Of a DNA stretch of 20,418 bases, positions 14,608 through 20,418 are shown piece after piece (within the stretch, counting starts at the first letter, position 1; every line of letters starts with the position of its first letter). The stretch is from Verrucomicrobiota bacterium (GTDB lineage Bacteria > Verrucomicrobiota > Verrucomicrobiia > Limisphaerales > SXQI01), in NCBI GenBank assembly GCA_008933045.1, contig WBXJ01000017.1, positions 1 to 20,418 of the forward strand. The letters run 5' to 3'. A program made the position numbers and the translations under genes. The notes under the pieces are model-generated. The model ran no database searches. It was not told where the DNA came from and worked only from the letters and a program-made list of their open reading frames with translations.

Positions 14608-15063
14608 TTAGGAGTCCGAACCCTCGCCGCTCTCGTTGATGCGAGCAAGCACCTCGGACATGTCATCGACCTTTTCAAAAAGAGTCTTGGTCACAAAAAT
14701 TGGGCTTTTTTGGGCAGCAGCAATCGCCAAACTGTCACTGGGGCGTGCGTCGAGTTCGACAATTTTTTTACCAAGTTCATTATCTTGCCGAAGCACCAAT
14801 CGGGCTAGGTAGATCGAGTTTTTAACATCGGTAATGACGACATGATCGACCTTGATCCCAAACCCTTGAAAAATGCTCGCCATCAAATCATGAGTCAGCG
14901 GACGTTCCTTAGGAGTCTCGCTCAAGAACATGTCGATCACCGCCCCCATGTTGTGTTCCACTTGAATTACAAACACTTTGTCGGCATTACCCACAAAAAT
15001 TGCACAGCCACTGTTGGCTGGGAGAATCCCACGAATAGCCACAGGTAAGACGTCTCTCTTCAT
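14608..15063 (-). CDS. Bifunctional nuclease (BFN/DUF151) domain protein
   Basis: The protein has 151 residues from the ATG at 15063; a GTG directly before it would add one. It is a single BFN domain. The hallmark ELDARPSDSLAIAAAQKSPI lies in the second half, preceded by VVITDVKNSIYLARLVLRQD and by LTHDLMASIFQGFGIKVDHV. The name comes from a plant relative with DNase and RNase activity; the Thermotoga protein TM0160 has the same fold, and the function of bacterial members is unsettled. It is the first gene of an operon with holA and the STAS gene. The 195-base region upstream, up to the acylphosphatase start, should hold its promoter. Confidence 0.9.
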   Translation of the reverse strand: MKRDVLPVAIRGILPANSGCAIFVGNADKVFVIQVEHNMGAVIDMFLSETPKERPLTHDLMASIFQGFGIKVDHVVITDVKNSIYLARLVLRQDNELGKKIVELDARPSDSLAIAAAQKSPIFVTKTLFEKVDDMSEVLARINESGEGSDS

Positions 15064-15257
15064 CACCGCAATCTAGGGCTGATCGAGCAAAAGACAAGTC
15101 TCGGATTCGTCGCACAACAAAGAGATAGTAAGGATTTCGTTTTTCCGCTTCGCAGATTCGATTTTCTACTCAAAAAAAGAGAATGTTATTGGAACCGGCA
15201 CGAATATGGCTTTATCAGTTACAGCGGAAATTCAGTTTTAATGAATCCCGCAACGGT

Positions 15258-15536
15258 ATGATTCGGAGTCGCTTGCAAGTCCTTTACAGTGGTCGAGTTC
15301 AAGGCGTGGGTTTTCGTTACAACACGAAAAAAACCGCTTTAGGCTATGAAGTCACCGGTACAGTCCGTAACCTAGAGGACGGACGAGTTGAACTGATCTG
15401 TGAGGGTTCGAAAGAGGAGTTGGAAGCGTTTCAGATCGGTATACGGGAGAGCGGGGTACGAAAGTTTATTCGTCAGGAAGAAGCTTCTTGGGGCACTCCT
15501 ACAGGGGAGTTCCGAGGGTTCGAGATTACTGGTTAA
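15258..15536 (+). CDS. acyP: Acylphosphatase
   Basis: It hydrolyses carboxyl-phosphate bonds in small acyl phosphates. From the ATG at 15258 the protein has 92 residues, the usual size for the family. An in-frame ATG at 15183 would add 25 residues that do not resemble the family, so the internal start is preferred. The active-site loop SGRVQGVGFRYNTKKTA carries Arg20, and TGTVRNLEDGRVEL carries Asn38; these are the two catalytic residues. The C-terminal GEFRGFEITG fits the last beta strand. The phosphoesterase gene follows 25 bases downstream on the same strand. Confidence 0.94.
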   Translation: MIRSRLQVLYSGRVQGVGFRYNTKKTALGYEVTGTVRNLEDGRVELICEGSKEELEAFQIGIRESGVRKFIRQEEASWGTPTGEFRGFEITG

Positions 15537-15561
15537 GATTTTTGGTTTTTGCAGGACAACG

Positions 15562-16284
15562 ATGAAGTACGCGATCATAGCAGATATTCATGCGAATTTG
15601 GAAGCACTTGAGGTGGTTCTTGATGATATCAAGGCCCAAGGTTGTAGCCATGTGGTTTGCCTAGGTGATGTGGTGGGTTATAACGCTAACCCGAAGGAAT
15701 GCTTGGACATCATCAGGGGTATGAACATTCCCTGCGTGAAAGGCAACCACGACGAGTATTGCTCGGCCGAAGTCAATTTGGAGGGTTTTAACCCGCACGC
15801 TGAGGTGGCGATTCAATGGACGCGTGAACAGTTGTCTGAAAACGACCGCCAATGGCTGCGCGACCTGAAATACATCCGCATGCTCTCAAGCTTCACGTTA
15901 GTTCACGCCACGTTGGATGGGCCTCAACGGTGGGGATACGTCTTTGATAAATTAGCCGCCGCTGCCAGTTTTACTTACCAGAATACGAGCGTTTGTTTTT
16001 TTGGCCATACCCATGTCCCCTTGACTTTTGTTAAAGGTATAGCAGTAGGGGGTGGAACCTATTCCAAATTCAAAACTGAGGCTGGAAAGAAATACTTCAT
16101 CAATGTGGGTAGCGTCGGCCAATCCCGTGACGGCGTGGCGAAGGCAACTTATGTCATCTACAACATGAACGAAAGTTCGATTGAGTTGCGGCGATTGGAT
16201 TACGATATCGCCAAGGCACAGAAAAAAATTCTCGCCGCAGGCTTACCTAGTCGCCTCGCTGATCGCCTTGCTGAAGGACGTTGA
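15562..16284 (+). CDS. Calcineurin-like metallophosphoesterase, YfcE/ApaH-like
   Basis: The 240-residue protein from the ATG at 15562 carries the complete set of dinuclear metal ligands. These are DIHAN (Asp8, His10), CLGDVVGYNANP (Asp36), VKGNHDE (Asn-His-Asp), LVHATL and FGHTHVPL. The substrate is not evident; relatives act on phosphodiesters, nucleotides or phosphoproteins. The frame is open upstream to 15400, but that part overlaps acyP in another frame, and the sequence MKYAIIADIHANLEAL is the natural N-terminus. It probably shares a transcript with acyP. The C-terminal 30 residues (AQKKILAAGLPSRLADRLAEGR) are an amphipathic tail. Confidence 0.9.
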   Translation: MKYAIIADIHANLEALEVVLDDIKAQGCSHVVCLGDVVGYNANPKECLDIIRGMNIPCVKGNHDEYCSAEVNLEGFNPHAEVAIQWTREQLSENDRQWLRDLKYIRMLSSFTLVHATLDGPQRWGYVFDKLAAAASFTYQNTSVCFFGHTHVPLTFVKGIAVGGGTYSKFKTEAGKKYFINVGSVGQSRDGVAKATYVIYNMNESSIELRRLDYDIAKAQKKILAAGLPSRLADRLAEGR

Positions 16285-16296
16285 CCTAGAAGTCCA

Positions 16297-16782
16297 TCAG
16301 TCGCGAAAATTGCCAAACCCGACATCCACCGGAAATTCGTGAACCCGCACGGCCGACATCACAGCTTGTAAATCATCCCGACTTTTACCCGTCACACGAA
16401 TTTGATCCCCCAGAATTTGGGTCGTCACTTTTAGCTTAGAGTCGCGTATGAACTGGGTAATTTCTTTAGCAACCGGAGCTTCGATCCCCTGCTTGATCTT
16501 GATCACTTGGCGAGCATGACCTAACGGGGATAGCTCAGGTTCGCCTTTGTCTACATTTTTGAGGCTGATACTCCGCTTGGCCAACTTGCCGATGACGATC
16601 TCATGCAATGCGGTCATCTTAAACCTGTCCTCGGCAATCAATTTGATCTCATTCTTTTCCAGAATAATTTCGGCTTTTGACCCCTTAAAATCAAATCGGT
16701 TCACCAGTTCTTTCTTGGCTTGGTTAACGGCGTTCTCGACTTCCATCGAGTTTACTTCGGACGTGATATCAAATGATGGCAT
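16297..16782 (-). CDS. yajQ: YajQ-family nucleotide-binding protein
   Basis: The 161 residues are full length for the family (DUF520). The start MPSFDITSEVNSMEVENAVN, the segment LVNRFDFKGSKAEI and the end VHEFPVDVGFGNFRD are diagnostic. Members consist of two ferredoxin-like domains; the Xanthomonas protein binds cyclic di-GMP and affects virulence regulation, and the E. coli protein binds nucleotides. The role here is unknown. It is convergent with the phosphoesterase gene, leaving only 12 bases between the stops, and lies 53 bases downstream of the permease gene on the same strand. Confidence 0.95.
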   Translation of the reverse strand: MPSFDITSEVNSMEVENAVNQAKKELVNRFDFKGSKAEIILEKNEIKLIAEDRFKMTALHEIVIGKLAKRSISLKNVDKGEPELSPLGHARQVIKIKQGIEAPVAKEITQFIRDSKLKVTTQILGDQIRVTGKSRDDLQAVMSAVRVHEFPVDVGFGNFRD

Positions 16783-16835
16783 TTGGAGAGAATAATTGAG
16801 GGTTCACCGAATGAAAAGAGTTTGGTCACATCCAT

Positions 16836-17978
16836 TTAGTGTCTGGGATTGGCGGTAAGACGCCTGCGTTCCAGCCAGGCATTCACTTGGTCGAGCATGA
16901 CGGCGACGATGACGACGGCTCCGATGATGATCTGGCTGTAGTTTTGATCGATGCGCAGGATTACAATGCCGCTACTGATCATCTGGATGATCAAGGCACC
17001 CAGCACCGCCCCCAGAGCGGTACCCTTGCCACCCGCCAAACTTGCTCCTCCGATGACTGCAGCAGCGATCACGTTAAGCTCATAGCCTTGACCGTCACCT
17101 GATGTGGCCGCACCGTAATATCCCAAGGACAGCACCGCAGAGAGACCCGCGACAAGCCCGGAGATAATGAATACGATCAGCTTTACTCGTTCCACACGAA
17201 TGCCGCTAAACCGACTCGCTAACTCATTCCCGCCGATCGCGTACACCCGCCGACCCTCCGCCAATCGACCCAGAAAAATCGTCCCAACGACACCTACAAC
17301 CACAGTGAGCAGCAACGGAACCACACTTAGACTATCCCCGATTTCCCATTGAACCAAATTCCGAAAGACCTCTGGAAAACCGCCAATGGACTGGCCATTG
17401 GTGAGAACAAAAGCGATGCCTCGATAAATTGCCATGGTCCCAAGCGTGATAATAAATGGATGCACTCTCAGGGCCACAGTCATGCCACCATTGAGCAATC
17501 CACATAACGTGGCTGTGCCAACGCAGGCTGCGACGCCTAAAGTTACACCGGTTAGGATTGATGAATGCCCATGCGTGCCCTCAGGCCCAAACTGATGGAG
17601 AACCATCGCGCCCACGACCGAGGCCAAGGCATAAATGGCTCCGACGGAGAGATCAATCCCTCCCGCGATAATAACAATCGTGGCACCGACCGCCATGATG
17701 GCAATGAAACTGGTATCCTTGGCGAGTTGCGTCAGATTTTTCGCGTTGAGAAACGTGTTGCGAGATATTGAAGCCGGCTCTTGCTCACCTTGCGAATTAG
17801 TCGTCATCACGCGGTCGCGGGTTCCGTCAGCATTGAGGGTATACACCGGCACCTTGACTGATCCCCCGAAAACCGTCAGCAACAAGCCGAGCACAATGAT
17901 CACCCCTACTAAACCGGCCTCTTGAAAGCGGAAACACCTTTTGACGGCCCGTAAAAGACTGGCGGAGTTCAGAGTCAT
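16836..17978 (-). CDS. ABC transporter permease, ribose/sugar (RbsC-like) family
   Basis: This inner-membrane permease of the ribose/xylose/galactose (BPD_transp_2) type has 380 residues from the ATG at 17978; a GTG at 18008 would add ten. GAGG lies about 10 bases before the ATG. The strong signature is GATIVIIAGGIDLSVGAIYA (98-117), and GGASLAGGKGTALGAVLGAL occurs near the C-terminus. About nine hydrophobic segments are visible. Between the first and second membrane segments is a polar insertion (about 41-76, PVYTLNADGTRDRVMTTNSQ) that most RbsC proteins lack. No ATPase (RbsA-like) or binding-protein gene is adjacent, so the substrate cannot be deduced. Confidence 0.9.
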   Translation of the reverse strand: MTLNSASLLRAVKRCFRFQEAGLVGVIIVLGLLLTVFGGSVKVPVYTLNADGTRDRVMTTNSQGEQEPASISRNTFLNAKNLTQLAKDTSFIAIMAVGATIVIIAGGIDLSVGAIYALASVVGAMVLHQFGPEGTHGHSSILTGVTLGVAACVGTATLCGLLNGGMTVALRVHPFIITLGTMAIYRGIAFVLTNGQSIGGFPEVFRNLVQWEIGDSLSVVPLLLTVVVGVVGTIFLGRLAEGRRVYAIGGNELASRFSGIRVERVKLIVFIISGLVAGLSAVLSLGYYGAATSGDGQGYELNVIAAAVIGGASLAGGKGTALGAVLGALIIQMISSGIVILRIDQNYSQIIIGAVVIVAVMLDQVNAWLERRRLTANPRH

Positions 17979-18073
17979 AATCTTGATGCCTCGCACATTA
18001 ACAACCACGAGGGACTACCGACAACCTCGGAAAATTTTGCCACGTCAGATCAAATCAAATCGAATCCAAGAGA

Positions 18074-20170
18074 TCAATTTGTGGCAATTGTTTTGAGGAT
18101 CCAGGCGTAAACAAATGCTGACTCCTTCAGATGGTCGTACCGGCCTGAAGCTCCTCCATGGCCCGCGTCCATATTGATCTTGAACAGAAGTTCATTCCGG
18201 TCGGTTTTGGTGGCACGAAGTTTTGCGGTATATTTTGCCGGTTCCCAATACATCACTTGGCTATCGTTGAAGGAAGTCTTCACAAGGATGGCAGGGTAAT
18301 CCTGAGCGGTAATGTTCGTGTAGGGACAATAGGTTTTCATGTAATCATACTCTTCCTTTTTCTTCGGATTGCCCCATTCCTCGAATTCAGAAACCGTGAG
18401 CGGTAACGTTTCGTCCAGCATCGTATTGATCACATCCATGAAAGGCACAACGGCAACCACGCCCTTAAAAAGGTCTGGGCGAAGATTTGTCACCGCCCCC
18501 ATTAAAAGCCCGCCGGCACTTCCACCCATGATCGCAAGTCGGTCACGTTGGGTATATTTTTTCGCGATCAAATGTTCCGCTACGGTGATGAAATCAGTGA
18601 ACGTCGTTTTTTTGTTCATCATCCGGCCACTATCGTGCCAAGGCTTTCCGAGTTCACCTCCTCCTCGGATGTGAGCAATTGCGATGACCAGCCCTCGATC
18701 TAGGAGGCTCAGGCGGGATGTTGAAAAATTGACATCCTCGGAAATTCCATAGGAGCCATATCCTTGTAGAAGCAAAGGACTTGCTCCATTTTGTTTGAGC
18801 CCTTTTTTGTAAACGATCGAGATCGGCACTGAAGTTCCGTCAGCGGCTTTGGCCTCTAATCGTTCGGAAACGTAATCTGTGGGAACGTAACCGCCGGGGA
18901 CTTCCTGTCGTTTCAAAAGAGTGCTTTGACCAGTCGTTAACTGATAGTCGTAGGTGGAACGAGGACTGACCAAGGACTCGTAAGTGTACCGGTAGGCAGT
19001 TGTTTTCCACTCCGAGTTTTCAGCCGGGGCGACATCGTAAGCTGACTCTGGAAACTCAATGGCCCTTGATCGATCCGTCGCAAACTCTACAACCCGCAAT
19101 TTAGGTAAGCCATGCTCGCGTTCCACAGCGACATAAAACGACTCAAAAAAATCGACGCCGGAAAGCATAACCGCTGGACGGTGGGGAATGACGACCGTCC
19201 AACTCGCGCCGGTCGGATTGACCTCGGGGATGGACACTAACTGAAAGTTCCGTCCTGCTTTGTTTGATCGGATATAAAACTTATCCCCATGATGATCAAT
19301 ATCGTACTCGTGGTCTTTCTCACGCGGCAACAGAACCTTCCAATCACTATTTGGAGCATCCGCTTTGATGTAACGAAACTCTGCCGAGGTTTTACTCGTC
19401 GAACCCATGAAAAGGTAATCGTGGCTGCGCGATCGACTCACCCCAACATCAAACATTTCGTCCTTTTCCTCAAAAATCAGTATGTCTGAGCTAAGGTCGC
19501 CTAGGCGATGCCGGTAAAGCCGATACTGACGTTTAGCCGAATCCTCCACTGTATAAAAAAACGTTTTGTTATCGGCTGCCCAAGCAACGCTGCCAGTTTT
19601 TTCTATACTTTCGGCCTTCAGTTTTCCGGTCCTCAAGTCTTTGACGTAAAGGGTATATTGGCGAAACCCAGTGGTATCTAGCGAGTAGGCTAGAAGGTGA
19701 CCATCATCACTCAGGCTCAATGTTCCGACGCTCAGAAATTTTAAACCACGAGCGAGTTTGTTCAGATCAAGAATTACTTGTTCCTTAGCTTCAAGATTCT
19801 GAAATTTACGACAGAAAATCGGGTACTGTTTTCCTTTCTGATTTCGACGATAATAGAACCAATCCCCTTTGCGATAAGGCACCGATTCATCAGTTTCTTT
19901 GATACGAGAAACCATCTCCTTATAGAGTTTGTTCTGCAACGACCGAGTCGGCTTCATCACCTGATCCGCATAAGAATTTTCAGCCTTCAGGTAGGCTACC
20001 ACTTCAGAATTTGTCTTCCCTCGCAGCCAAGAATAGTTATCGACCCGTTGGTCACCGTGGATGACATCCACTTGGGGAATAATTTTGGCGACAGGAGCTG
20101 GAGAAGGAGTTTCGGCGACAGTTAAAATGACAGTGAGCATGCAAAGGCAACTATAGATAAAATTTTTCAT
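18074..20170 (-). CDS. Secreted prolyl oligopeptidase (S9A family)
   Basis: This serine peptidase cleaves short peptides, probably after proline or basic residues. The 698-residue protein begins with a hydrophobic stretch (FIYSCLCMLTVILTVAE), a likely signal peptide, so it probably acts in the periplasm. The N-terminal beta-propeller region runs to about residue 420 and opens with VDVIHGDQRVDNYSWLR, typical of S9A. The hydrolase domain has LLLQGYGSYG, IAHIRGGGELGKPWHDSGR and the triad: Ser551 in GGSAGG, Asp636 in FNDSQV and His671 in DAGHGG. Oligopeptidase B and prolyl oligopeptidase share this layout, and I cannot separate them with confidence. It is 95 bases upstream of the permease gene on the same strand. 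Confidence 0.93.
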   Translation of the reverse strand: MKNFIYSCLCMLTVILTVAETPSPAPVAKIIPQVDVIHGDQRVDNYSWLRGKTNSEVVAYLKAENSYADQVMKPTRSLQNKLYKEMVSRIKETDESVPYRKGDWFYYRRNQKGKQYPIFCRKFQNLEAKEQVILDLNKLARGLKFLSVGTLSLSDDGHLLAYSLDTTGFRQYTLYVKDLRTGKLKAESIEKTGSVAWAADNKTFFYTVEDSAKRQYRLYRHRLGDLSSDILIFEEKDEMFDVGVSRSRSHDYLFMGSTSKTSAEFRYIKADAPNSDWKVLLPREKDHEYDIDHHGDKFYIRSNKAGRNFQLVSIPEVNPTGASWTVVIPHRPAVMLSGVDFFESFYVAVEREHGLPKLRVVEFATDRSRAIEFPESAYDVAPAENSEWKTTAYRYTYESLVSPRSTYDYQLTTGQSTLLKRQEVPGGYVPTDYVSERLEAKAADGTSVPISIVYKKGLKQNGASPLLLQGYGSYGISEDVNFSTSRLSLLDRGLVIAIAHIRGGGELGKPWHDSGRMMNKKTTFTDFITVAEHLIAKKYTQRDRLAIMGGSAGGLLMGAVTNLRPDLFKGVVAVVPFMDVINTMLDETLPLTVSEFEEWGNPKKKEEYDYMKTYCPYTNITAQDYPAILVKTSFNDSQVMYWEPAKYTAKLRATKTDRNELLFKINMDAGHGGASGRYDHLKESAFVYAWILKTIATN

Positions 20171-20294
20171 AGCTCGGCGGCTCGCGCCGGTGCCTCAAAA
20201 CTAATGACACCGTTGTAGAAGTCAATCAGCGGACGCTTTCCGACGGGTGGTCTAATCTTGGAAGTTGCATCATCTCGGTTTAGCTTGAACGCTA

Positions 20295-20324
20295 TTGTTA
20301 CTCCATCGGTCAAATCCCTGATAA
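20295..20324 (+). promoter_or_regulatory. Possible promoter for a plus-strand gene at the right edge
   Basis: TTGTTA (20295-20300), an 18-base spacer and TGATAA (20319-20324) lie 12 bases before the ATG at 20337. The match is by consensus only. Confidence 0.25.
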
Positions 20325-20336
20325 AAACGCGTCGTG

Positions 20337-20418
20337 ATGCCAGAAAACTTTATGACAACTAATTGTTCGAATGAACTTCCGGTCGCAAAACCTCGAAAAT
20401 GGTGGAAAACATGCCTGA
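20337..20418 (+). CDS. Possible start of a plus-strand gene cut by the window edge
   Basis: From the ATG at 20337 a frame stays open to the end of the window (27 codons: MPENFMTTNCSNELPVAKPR, then KWWKTCL). No product can be recognised. The basic, Trp-rich end would suit the cytoplasmic lead-in to a membrane segment, but this is a guess. An ATG at 20352 is an alternative. The 166 bases between the peptidase start and this ATG hold nothing else I can support. Confidence 0.35.
   Translation, partial: MPENFMTTNCSNELPVAKPRKWWKTCL

Noticed and set aside
15183..15257. Upstream in-frame start that would extend acylphosphatase by 25 residues.
   Set aside because: The extension does not resemble the family, and the 92-residue form from 15258 has the normal length.
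15400..15561. Upstream extension of the metallophosphoesterase frame.
   Set aside because: It overlaps acyP in another frame, while the metal-binding domain begins naturally at MKYAIIADIHAN (15562).
20171..20225. TTGACT on the minus strand (20225-20220) as a -35 box for the peptidase gene.
   Set aside because: The hexamer at the right spacing (TAGTTT) is a poor -10 match, so it is too weak to list.

Overview
The window looks like a chromosomal segment from a member of the Verrucomicrobiota or a close PVC relative. I infer this from the TraR/DksA protein with a decayed zinc finger, the ribosomal protein types, the secreted ThuA-domain protein, moderate GC content and weak Shine-Dalgarno signals; no rRNA or other marker settles it. 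Twenty-one protein genes are well supported, plus one transposase remnant and one doubtful gene start at the right edge. I saw no tRNA, rRNA, CRISPR array or phage module.

Left part (1-6632): a ketopantoate reductase-family gene cut by the window edge, an HU-type DNA-binding protein with a clear intrinsic terminator, and thioredoxin reductase all lie on the minus strand. A plus-strand operon follows, dksA-like - rpmG - rpsR, which ends at a strong terminator (3462-3495). Just beyond is a perfect 21-bp palindrome (3507-3527) that looks like a Fur-family operator. It sits in front of a tightly packed zinc-uptake operon, znuA-znuC-znuB-zur. All three products of the operon upstream of the palindrome (DksA-like, L33, S18) lack the cysteines that bind zinc in their relatives, so zinc-independent proteins lie directly beside the zinc importer and its regulator.

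Middle (6663-10934): a secreted ThuA-domain protein (minus) is divergent from a plus-strand iron-sulfur cluster biogenesis group, made of a cysteine desulfurase homologue, an Mrp-type P-loop carrier and a MIP18/SufT-like protein. The desulfurase homologue keeps its catalytic-loop cysteine but has Arg where the PLP-binding Lys should be, and the Mrp protein lacks the usual CxxC. Immediately after the SufT-like gene is a 743-bp internally deleted insertion sequence with near-perfect 17-bp terminal inverted repeats.

Right part (11085-20418): aspartyl-tRNA synthetase (plus); a minus-strand operon of BFN/DUF151 protein, DNA polymerase III delta subunit and a STAS-domain protein; acylphosphatase and a calcineurin-like phosphoesterase (plus); then YajQ, an ABC sugar permease without adjacent partner genes, and a secreted prolyl oligopeptidase (all minus). 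The last 80 bases may hold the start of another plus-strand gene. No stretch longer than 300 bases lacks a gene or element.
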